Assembly (NCBI GenBank): GCA_951640165.1
Contig: OX621236.1
Location: 25,536,948-25,600,947 of the forward strand
Source of the DNA: Pseudoips prasinana
Lineage: Eukaryota; Arthropoda; Insecta; Lepidoptera; Nolidae
DNA length: 64,000 nucleotides
Reading direction: 5' to 3'
Part shown: positions 28,301 through 40,300 of the stretch, piece by piece
How positions within the stretch are numbered: the stretch's first letter is position 1
How the letters are laid out: each line of letters starts with the position of its first letter
Position numbers and translations under genes: made by a program
Notes under the pieces: generated by a model
What the model was told of the DNA's origin: nothing
What the model saw: the letters and a program-made list of their open reading frames with translations, nothing else
Databases searched by the model: none

Positions 28301-31300
28301 TACTTGACGGGGGCCACTTTCATATTACCTAAGCTTACTACGGTGAAATTACAAAGCCATGATAATGAAAGATAATAAAATGGCTCATATAAAATAATAC
28401 TCTCAGGAGACATGGGACAGCATAATTATACTGGGATTATATTTATATTTTTAACTAGCTGTGCCCGCGACTTCGTCCGCGTGTTAATTATTTTTTTGTT
28501 TTTTAGTAAAATAAATGACTTTTTCTTAAATAAAAGTAGCCTAAGTTACTCCTTATTACATCAGCTACCTGCCAATAAAAGTTCCGTCAAAATCGGTCCA
28601 CCCGTTTCAGAGATTAGCCGGAACAAACAGACAGACAGACAGACAAAAATTTAAAAAAATGTTATTTTGGTGTATGTACCGTATATATATTCATATTTGT
28701 GTAGTAAAAACCGGTTATTTCAATATTACAAACAGACACTCCAATTTTATTTATTTGTATAGATAACAGAGAGATTTTATATGATTTAATTTTACTTTAA
28801 TGCTTGCATATAAAGCCTAGTATACCTTAGCTTAACTTATACTTGTCTAGTGTAACTTAACTAGACTTCATAGGCATTCCATAAAAGAAGAAGCGATGTG
28901 AGAGTTGATTTGCGCACCAAGGGTACCGTATCTACTTTAGACGTATAAGTTATTTAATAAGTCATATCCCATCACAATCAGGGCCTATATTCGATGTTTT
29001 ATAAAGTCCGCTCCGCTCTATTTTATTGTATTTACTGCACCAGTGTCACTTGTCATTTCAAAGAGGGTTTAGATTTTGTAATCATTCTCTATTTTGAGGT
29101 CATCAAAAATACTCCTTAAAATGTAACGCCATGCCATTCTTCTTATTTTACTGGCAAAATTAATATTTCAAGCTGATGGGTTGTACAAATCTATATCTAC
29201 TTATAGAAATAAGACGTCCTCAGTCACACAGTATATTGCATTTATAAACATGGACACAGTGCATTATAAGATAATAGATAGTTGCCGCTGAAACTGTTTC
29301 CCATGGGTTACCTGAAAACTATTATGCTCTTATTTAAGGATTGTCTATCTATGTTCATGCCGTATGTATATATATGTTGGGTATGAATGTATGTATATAT
29401 GTTATTATTAAGAATATATTGGTTAAATACGAAAGCATTCTTTTTTAATCTTTTTGACCTATCCCTGACACCTGCTATTATAATTTGTTTTCTAATAAAT
29501 TCTGGTCCATCCGAAGCGAAACGTTGCCTGGAAAAGATCGCTTTCAGCGATAACGCCGACATCATTTTTTTTAGGGTTCCATAAAAAAATACGGAACCCT
29601 TATAGATTTGTCATGTCTGTCTGTCCGTCCGTATGTCACACCCATTTTTTTCCGTAACTATAAGAGCTGTACTGTTGAAACTTGGTAAGAAGATGTATTC
29701 TGTGAACCGCATTAAGATTTTCTCACAAAAATAGAAAAAGAATAATAATTTTGGGGGCTCCCCATACATAGAACTGAAACCCAAATTTTTTCTTTCGTCG
29801 TAACCGTACATGTGGGGTATCTATGGATAGGTATATATAACCTTAATATAATTTTTTCTAAACTGAATAGTTTGCGCGAGAGACACTTCCAAAGTGGTAA
29901 AATGAGTGTCCCCCCCCCCCATCCCCTGTAACTTCTAAAATAAGAGAATGATAAAACTAAAAAAATATATGATGTACATTACCATAAAACTAACAACGAA
30001 AATAGGTTTGAACGAGATCTAGCAAGTAGTTTTTTCGTAAACAGCAATTTGCCTTTCATTTAATCAACTGAAATACGTGCTGCTACGGAACCCTTCTAGG
30101 GCGAGTCCGACTCGCACTTGGCCGGTTTTTGGAACGAAGTTCCTTATCGCGCGTTGTGAAAGGGGGCTAGACGGAAAAAAATCTTACGAAAAGTTGTCAC
30201 TACACTTTTTGCAGCTGTGCGGCGTGCGCATGTTTCTCTGTCTGTCTCTCTCTCTCTCTCTCTCTTATAGAAAGCAAGCCAGATATTTTCATTTCTATTT
30301 CGCATTGAACAGTGTGGTGTCGCGACGATTACTTTTGTTGAGTGTATACAGGTTTTTCGTACATAAGAAATAACTTCGTTCCATCCGGGTGTCCCTTGAC
30401 ACCTCTCAAGTAATTTTATTTATATTGTACTGTTTATGTTCGTATGCAACTAAAATTACTTCTTCGTCTTGACTTCTCGATCTCGATTTCTAGAATTAAT
30501 AGAACCTGGTAAATTTCGCTATGACAGACGGATATGACGAAGCGGACTGTGTTGCTTCATTAAGTTTCCTTTTTACCATTACGGAACTCTAAAAATAACC
30601 TGAGCCGACGTCGTACAAACATTGTCGACTTAATTAAAGGCTTTAAATAAAGCAATTAATGTCTTCTTAGATAAATTTAATAAAAATTGATTATGTTGAT
30701 GAATTATACAATGAATTTATATTAGCAGACAGTTGGAAAGTAGTAAGTTTATGTTAGCAGAAAGTTGGAAAGTACAGTAACTAAGTTTAAGGAATAAATA
30801 AAGAAGAACAACAACGAGCTTACTAATGCTGCACAGCCAATGAGACGGAAGCTACGCAGTCTCACTTCCGTCCGTCTCGTGTCATCTTTAGTATAACGTT
30901 TTAAGTGCACGTACTATTTATTAGCTCTTACAGGAACTTAGACCTCCAATGACTTGTTTAATATTATGTCCTTACTAGATAACGATAAACATAAATAAAT
31001 AATAAAATCAAATATTCGTAGATTAAAAAAAAAAATATCAAATCAAAATACATTTTAGACGGCGTATTTTCCCTTTTTGATTCATCTAAATTTCTATGAT
31101 GAATGATCTAATTAAAAATAGGGACACTTTTTACATAATAACCTAGATAAAACTACGATTTTGCGTAGTTTTCAATATTGAATTTTTTTTATGTAATTTT
31201 TTTTTGTAAATTTCAACTAACATTAGTTTTCAATTTTTTTCTCGTTCTGTTGAACATTTCTGATTCTGTTTTTTTTTGTGATAACTAATTAGCATAGTTT

Positions 31301-34300
31301 AACATAACAACCTAAAAAGTATGGTTTATCTAATCATTGCAGAACTGACTTAGAATTTATATGAAAGTTCAAAATTAGGGTTTGAGCACAGAACTCATAA
31401 AAGACATTGCCCACGAACAGTACTCTTGATAAATTACTTGTGTCGCAAAACCTTGAACGGCATGGAATATCTAAAATGAAAATATATTTTTGAAAAAGAC
31501 TTATTGATTACTTTAAAATGGGATAGTTTTTCGAAAAATAATTAGTACTTTTATGTTTCCGCCGTTATAGTACGCCATTTTTTATCATCGTCTGTCAATA
31601 CGAGGGATGTGCATTTTTTCTTTTGCGGTAATATGCGTACCTACCTATCTACATAAAAAAAATGATATCGATTTTGTATTGATTGTTCAATCTATTATTG
31701 TATAGTAATAACAGAGTTCTAAATCCCATGTTTTTGCTGGTATTTTTAATATCAGTGGTTGTAAACGGCGGCATCAGCGGCAAGTGGTATTCATGAAATA
31801 TCACTGGCTGGTTTACGGAAATCGATCTTTCATCAGTATGGGCACAACCTTATTTGACATTTATTACGCGTCTGTCATATTTTTGAAATACAATACTCTT
31901 ATTTCTGCTGGTTTTGGTACGTTGTGCGTCGAGTCGACTCTTTTAGTTCCTCCGTTACTGCTGCCAACCCATTGAAGTAGGATCTAGATATAATTTAAAG
32001 ATTGATTTATCATAGTAATTATTTCTTCCATATTTTCCATATTGCATTCCATATTGCTGTGCAATTTCATGAAACTCGGGAATAAGATGTAAAATTGCGT
32101 AAAATCTAAACAGTAAGACTTACGCCCGAAATTAATAAACGATCCTAATCCATTTTATGCTATCTACGATAGCAATTTCGATCCATTTGTCTATTAAACC
32201 GTGCCAATAAAGCATCCACAGATTGAAAAAGCAATCTTTCCGAACGAGCGATCTTTGGGAGGACGGATCATAGAAAAAGATAGGCCTCTGTACTAAAATG
32301 ACAGGTTGCACGTGCCAATAACCAATCCATTAATTTTGACATAAGCTTAGATAGCCAATACAATCTAAAGTTGCAATCCTAGAAATTCGGTGGATTGACG
32401 ATTGGTTCTAAAGATAAAATTGATGAAATAGTTCATTATATTCCAAAATGGCTTTGAATATACATTTGAATGATAGTGACAGTGATATCGAACTTCTCGA
32501 TCTGCTATCTGATTCTAGCAGTGATGATGAAGTGGTGGAACGACGTCCTTCGCGTAGGATGAAAAGGTTGAACTACATGCAAAGTCTTGAGGATACTGAT
32601 TTCACCTTCAGATTCAGACTATCGAAACCAGCAGTAAATTTGCTATTGGCTGAAATAATGCCTTATATCCGAGTCAGTTCCACAAGGTAAATAAAATAAC
32701 TTCCCTAAAAAGAAATTTAGTTTGTTGCCCGCAAAGCTTGGACTCATTTTATATACTTATTTATTACAGAAATTTTGGAGTTGCACCACTTCATCAACTA
32801 TTGTTGACACTGAGGTTTTATGCATTGGGAACAATGCTTATTTCAGTGGCAGATTTTGTTGGTGTATCAAAGTCTACAGCAGGTAGAATTGTAAGAGATG
32901 TGTCATCAGCAATATCAAATTTATATGACACATACATTTTCATGCATCAGGACAGTGCAGAAAAATTCTACCGGATGGCTGGCATGCCTCGTGTTCTTGG
33001 ACCCATTGATTGTACACACATTCGCATTCAATCTCCATGTAAGTACTAAAAACAAAGTTACTAATGTTAGTTATTAATTTAAATAACATAGCTTAATAAT
33101 CATCCATTGTCCGTCATAGTACATTGAAATTTAATAACTGATTGCATTTAATACCTAGGTACTTCAAAGTTAGATACTGCAATGTTATCATATTGAATGT
33201 TGTTGCTCAAATGTAAAAATAACAAAATGTAATACTTTATATTTCTTTTAGGTAGTTTAATAGGTGAAGAGTTCAGGAATCGTAAAGGGTACTTTTCTAT
33301 GAATGTCCAGGCCGTATGTGATGCAGACCTAATCTTCATGAATGTTGTGGCACGCTGGCCAGGTTCCACTCATGATGCAACAATTTTTAATAATTCCGAT
33401 TTAAGAGGTAATCTTCTTTTACTACAATGTTGAATAACAACATACCTGCTGTGCATTTTCTTGAAATGTTCTTTTATAAGTTTTGTGTTCTACATAATTA
33501 TTGTTACTTTACAGTTGACTGTGATGCAGGTAACTTTGGCAATCGTTGGCTTCTTGGAGATAGTGCCTATCCTAACAGGTCATATCTATTGACTCCACTT
33601 TTAAACCCTGCCACAGAAGCCCAACAAAAGTATAATGAAGCTCATATAAAAACCAGAAATACCATAGAACGGTAAATATATATATTTTTTTATCATAACC
33701 TATACCAAAAGACACAATAAGCTTATATCTAAAATAATAATTATATTTTATTTAAGGACATTTGGAGTATGGAAGCGCCGTTTTCCTGTAATTGCACTGA
33801 CACTGCGACTAGCTTTGCCTAATATTCAAGCTGTAATCATTGCCACTGCAGTATTACACAACATCTGCAGAAAGTTCAAGCTTGAGGAAATACATTCAGA
33901 AGTTGAGCTGCCACCTACGTTTATGGATGATGGTCCTCATAATCTTGTAGATGTTCAAGACATTAGCCAGAGGGCAGATGTTATAAATAGTTATTTTAGT
34001 AATTAAATTAAAACTTCGAAATTTATTCCTCTTTTATTTATTAAATACCCTTCTTTTATTTATTAATCACATTGTGGACACATAGATACAATATATGAAT
34101 TAACTATTATTTTTGCAACTAAGTACAAAACTTTAATATAGACAGAACCATTGACAATATGTAGTAAAAATATTAGACTTAAACTAGATAATTAAACATA
34201 ATCTCTTGACAATAACTTGATACGAGCTAGCTAAATATCATTTCTGTAATAAAATAAATTTTATAAATGTTTTCATACAAGATGTACCTAAATATCTATG

Positions 34301-37300
34301 TTACTAGAAATAATATCTAATGTATACAACTATATTACTACAAACATGTTCTGACTATTTACAAGCGCTTTTTTAAAGTCTATGTGAATAAAAACCTTTT
34401 TTATTTTATTTTACTATAAAATCAATCAATCAATTATTAAACCTAATCTCCTTGACAATAACTTAATACAAGCTAGCTAAATATCACTACTATTATAAAT
34501 AAATTGTATAAATGTTTTAACATTCCGTGTACCTAAACAACTGTAATAAGTTACTAGAAATAATAACTGTATTACTACAAACATGTTCTGACTATTTACA
34601 AGCGCTTTTTTAAAGTCTACGTGAATATAAAATGAAAATGAGAATGTTAAGAAATTCTATACACAAACCTAGATTTGCAAAATGAAAATATAAATATTTA
34701 ACTGTTTTTAAGTTTTTCTATTTCCAGTCTTAATTTTTCATTTTGCAAATCTAGGTTTGTGTATTGCAATTCCATACATCTTCTTTTCTCATTGTAATAG
34801 TCAGCAATAGCTTTATCTCTTGCTTCTCTGGATTTATTAATGGCACCACCTTTTCTTTTACCTGGAAAACAAAGACAATGTTAATGACTGTAAAGCCAAT
34901 TGTAGTGGCATCTATAGATATGTATACTTACAACATAAAAACAATCAAATAAGTAACCATTACCAGTTCTCCTAGGTGTGGGCATGAAAGATTTTGATGT
35001 GTTAGACATTGCAGGAGTTGTCACTGTGACAATCTCATCTACAATGTTTGTTGCATCGCACACATTCTCTTGGGGCAGCTCTACAACAGCAAAGTTGCCA
35101 GGCATCATTTCATCTTCACTGCAACTATCACCACCACCAATACCATCACCACCAACAATAAAATGTGCAGGTTCCCTGTCTCCCCCAAATGGGACGGTGA
35201 AACCAGTTGCAGTGCTCCCCAAAAGGCTAGACACTCGATCCAGTATGTCATCTGGGGGTATATAATCACCTGCACCACCACCAGTCTGAAAATAAAAAAA
35301 TAATGATAGTATACTTACTTAGGTTTAAGAACCAAAATACTTTTATGTGGTCACAATTATTTGAAAAAAGTACTACTAACCTGAATGTTATTCATCCTGA
35401 TTTTAGTGCTGCGCTTACGAGCATTTTTTTTTAAATTTTCCCATTTCAACCTTAGTTGATGTGGTGTACGGGGACAAGTAGAGGCAGTAGCGTTGAACCG
35501 CGTTGCTATTCGCGTCCACTCCTCTGCTTTCAATTTGTTGTTGGTGGCATTGGTAGTTTTGGTGGTGATGATTTTGCTGGCTTCAATCATATCCAACAGA
35601 GCTTTTGTTTCGTCTTTGGACAGTGGCTTGCTTTTAGTCTAAAAAATACAAAGCATAATTTGTTTGTATACAAAATAGGCAGGACACATTTCACGTCATA
35701 CACCGCTTAGATTATTTATAAAACGCACACACAGAAATCAATAATAAAATCATTGCTTACCATGTCAGAGTCCATTTTTGGTATGTATTTAGTTAATATT
35801 CCTGGTATTTAAAAATGTTTAATACAATTTGGCGTCGGCGTCAGCGATCGTCTTGCTTGTCAAATTTTGATACGTTCCGGGCTACCAAAACATATAGTAT
35901 GTTGTTTTATTTTATTATTATATACCCTAGTCGTCTAGTAAACACATTTTGACCAGAGTATAAATAAGTCAGTACTGATGGCTTATTGTTAATATTTTAT
36001 AAATTATTTTTCATCTTAAATAAACCGCTATAATTGTCTACTCAGTTACTGAGTTCTGCATAAAACGAAACGCTGCAGAGGGAAAGGATCGCACCTCAAT
36101 CTCTGAGCAAAAAATGGATGGATTGATATGTTTTGTTATTGGCACGCAGGTAAAGATCAAGATAGCGATAGAGCCAATCTAAAGATAGGACTGACTGACA
36201 GATTGCGGATCGTTTATTAATTTCGGGCGTTAGTGAGGTAGACACAGGTGGCCACCAGTAACTGGCCACTTGACATAGCTAAACTGTTACAGATTTTACA
36301 CAAATACGTTTCAAAAACATCAAGCTCACCCGTAAACCCATTCAGACCCTTTTAAATAGCTTTTTTCAACTAATTTTTGGTGGAACATAACCTCAAAATA
36401 GTAATTTCATTTTTGTAAATATCTCGGAAATGCCATTGTAGTTTGTGTTCAATCGTTTAAGGTAGTATTTAGACATGCCATCGAGTATTTTAAAGGTGAT
36501 TTGATGAAGACACAAAAATGTTGAATTGAGTACATTTGCCCATAGGGCCGTGGGCATTCTCCTTTTAAAAGTATCAAAAAAAATTAAAGGGTGGTTATTC
36601 GGATACTCCTCATCATAAAGTATCCAAATTTTGCGTTTGAACGTCAACTCCTCGGCCACCCTGTATCTTAAGATAAAAACTATGTTACCCACGTTAAAGA
36701 ATAAAAAAACGTTTGTCTTAAATCTCCTCCTATTATTTAAGAAACGACGCTTCTGTCTTCCTATCACGGGCATATAATGAGAAAAAAAGTAAAAAAACAA
36801 ATCGCAATTGAAAATTCCTATTGCAGAGCCATTTTATACGGATAAATCGACACTTAATCTTAATATTTCTTCTTCAGCTTCACTAGCTTTTGGATGTTTA
36901 GGGTACAGGATGGAGACTTAATCAAGAATATTAAGGTTAAGGTGTTAACTTATTCGTATAGGATGGCCCTGCCTTACATGCTCTACACGACTATTGCTAT
37001 ACATAGCAGTTTTGTAAGTAACTGCTACTATTCCTTCATTGGTATTAATACTAAGTTATCATCAAGCAGCAACCAATGAAAATGAAAGTCTAATAAATTT
37101 AAAATGCAAAGTTGAATTCAAGATTAAATTTGAAAACCCACTGACCTTCCAAATTTTTGAAACCGAAAGTTGTTATCGTCGATTAAAATACCTAATAAAA
37201 TCAGTAGAATAAAAATATATCAAGCACAAGATTAATTAAATGCAATTTAAAGAATTAGTACCTCTACGCCTTGAGATATCAAGCTTAATTTCAATTTTAA

Positions 37301-40300
37301 TAACACGATGTCACACTATGTGTGTAGTCCCGTATTCGTTACGAAATAGGGACTATAATACGACAACGTGCAGAGCGCGTAATTAAAGCTTGGAGGAGCA
37401 TAGTATCAAGTATGTTTATGCGGTACACTTTCTGGAATAATAAGGCTTCTCGCAACTAATGAGAACCCATCTCATTAAGACTGCCTTTAGTTTTACGAGA
37501 AACCTTCATTAGACTGGGCAGAGAATGTGCCAAAGATCAATTTGGTATAGAATCCCAGACAATAAGATCAGAACACCGCGTTAAAATGGCAACTAAAGTT
37601 AATTATCTTAAGAATTTTAGAGAAAACACCACCCTCATAAAATCCTATATTTCCTTGCTATCAAGTACCTATGTAATTCAATATTCATGTCTTAATATTT
37701 GTCTTGTTGCCACAGACTTACTGCTATAACTGCAAACCGCGGCTAGGGTGGTAAAATAGTGTATGTTCTACTGTGTGTGAATAGGTTCTAATAACTCCGA
37801 AGATTGTAAAAAGTATATTTTTGGAAAAGTAACAATTACACAGACGCAAACGTTTGAAACCTGTTTGTGGGTCCATCTACGACACCCCAGTTCACAGACT
37901 AATAAAACTATTGCGGTTAATTTAATTGGAAGTTCTTATCTATTCCTGAATTCAGTCAGGAGTATACAGGTTATATAACCTTCTACAAGCAAAATGAATA
38001 CTCACTAATTCATGTAATTCATAATTTAAAAGCCAGGAATAAGCCAAAACTATAACTCCGTAGTTGTAATCTACTATTGAAATAGACCTATATAAGATAA
38101 CCATTTGGTAAATGTGGTCGATACGGGTCGTTAATGGGAAACATTGACATTGATAGTTATTGTAATAATTAATCATTATATATAAATAAAAAATAAAATA
38201 AATAAAAACATAGGATTTCGTTAATTAAAATAGATTTTCTTATTAACTGCGTACTGAATTTCAGCATATCATGTTTTGATCATTATCCTTCCCAGTCACG
38301 GAGCGTCATGTCGTGTCTCGTCTTGGAGTTCAAATCGGCCATGCCCCAAAAGTGTGCTATTAGCTATTTGGCTATTTGACATAAAAAATTAAATAATAAA
38401 CTTTTACGCATTGTTTTCCTGGTGTTATGGAAGAATATAAAAACACATATGGCTAATCTATGGGGTATATTAGCTATTACTATTAAATGGGCTTAAGCGA
38501 AAGTAGTACGTGCATTATTCAACAATCGAGCGAAGCCCTATGTAGGTATTTTTATTCGTTTAATATACTTTAATTTCCGACTTTCACAAATAGTATTCCC
38601 GTTCATATTCTTCAGGGCTAACTCCATTATCTATGTCAGTATTAGATTATTTATATGATTTAAGGGTCTTACAACGACGTTAAAATGAAAATAGCATGTA
38701 GTATGCGTTCTCGACAGATATAATTTAGCAATTTGCAGGGGAGAAAAACTATCTGCATAAATTCATTTACGTAAGTAAGTAGAGTAATGCTCGGTAGTAC
38801 ATATACTAATTTGTAAATTATAATACCAATGTAGATAAAACTCATTATAAGGAAGTAGACTTCAAGAAATTCATAACAGTCGGTCATAAAGTTTCAGACA
38901 TATGTAATTAATTTGGTTACGGAAGCAACAACTTGAAATATCTACACTGTTAAACAAAATTATGTTCTCACGTGTTATCAGTAACATTTACGAAGTAGCG
39001 TAGTAGTAATGTAAAAAAACATTAGATAGTAACATTGTTTAGTCATTAGTAAACTTTTTTTGTCACCGGCCTTAACATTATGATTACAATAGGCACAATG
39101 GCTCAGAGTTCCCGCGATTCTTACATCTTGTTACACAAGACCAAACATTTCATTAGATACACTACCTGTTTATAAAGCGCAGATATAAATAAGGAAGAAA
39201 ATCGAAAGCTTGGCTAACTCTCTTCCGTTAACTAAGTGGAAATGTTACATGGTGTCTAGTTACTTGTAACTTTCAGTTTTGTGACGAGACAGTCAAGCGT
39301 ACTCTCGAGTTACCCTCATGTCGCAACGCCGCCGCGCCAATGAATGAATAGTATATAAAAATATTACATAATTGCTATATTGACTGTTATCAAGAAAATT
39401 TTTAATTAACAAGAGGAATTGGTGAATTTATTGAATCTCATTTCCCACCCCTATAGATTCCCACATTTCTTTTTCGGTGAAAGATAAAATCCCACTTTTC
39501 ACTAATTTTTCTATCTATGTATGTAGGTCGTAAATTTATCTAGCTTCGTCCATATTATCTATCACTGGCATCAAGTACAAAGTAAAATTACTCCAAAGTC
39601 GCAAAGGAGTTATCAATTACATTTATTTTCTAGATTTTCGAAATGATAGGGCACGCATATTTTATCATATTGTATATAGGAACTGAAGACTTTAAATTTC
39701 ATTAATTCCATTATGCTACTACTATACTACTACATATATACCTACTACGCAACTATATTCTATTAAATAAATATATTCTATTATCTATATATATTCTATT
39801 AAATAAATTTATATTTTTTGTATATAATTTTAATAAAAGATTGGAATATAACCAAATGTTGAAAATGTTAATAATGCAATTCTTTTGGTTCTAGTACAAT
39901 AATCAACTGTGATCTTTTTCGAAAACTTATAAATTCGATTCGTGTCCGAAGCAATTTGCTTGATTGGATGATGCCTTAAAATATTCATCAACAACGATCT
40001 CGTATCTCTTTTCTAAATAAATAAAAAGTGGTATGATCCACTGCCTGTCTCAGCGCTAAATTCGAAGTGTTAATTGTTTCTGAAGCTTTTTATATGGGGG
40101 TCAAATCCAAAAGAAATACTCTCATTACGTGATTTTCAGATTTTAAAGAATAATGACAATTTTTTTTAATTTTAAAGAAAATTTGAAAGCCGCAATAAAC
40201 TTTATGACACATCTATTACTAGTTTGCTTGTTCACGAACCGTCGCTTTCGATTGAGATTATGAATTTAAAAGACAATCGTTTTCTTTTAAATGCATAATG

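Larger units (their letters stand above)
32123..36229. mobile_element. Complete two-gene PIF/Harbinger DNA transposon (4107 bp)
   Basis: The ends are 23-bp perfect inverted repeats (32123-32145 and 36207-36229, starting CGCCCGAAATTAATAAACGA). They are flanked on both sides by TTA (32120-32122 and 36230-36232), the 3-bp duplication of this superfamily. Inside are two convergent, spliced genes, the transposase on plus and a Myb/SANT-like protein on minus, both without stops or frameshifts. Harbinger elements need both proteins: the Myb-like one recruits the transposase to the termini. Subterminal regions share cgtgccaataa (32202, 32312 and reversed at 36136) and many CAATC/GATTG words, possible binding sites. 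The element lies in the C3G first intron. No defect is visible, so it may be autonomous or only recently silent. Confidence 0.93.

Noticed and set aside
30077..30373. 98-codon ORF
   Set aside because: It spans two different repeats and a (tc)n tract.
36393..36800. 135-codon ORF next to the Harbinger
   Set aside because: No recognisable family, low complexity at the N-terminus and no splice context. Probably old repeat DNA.
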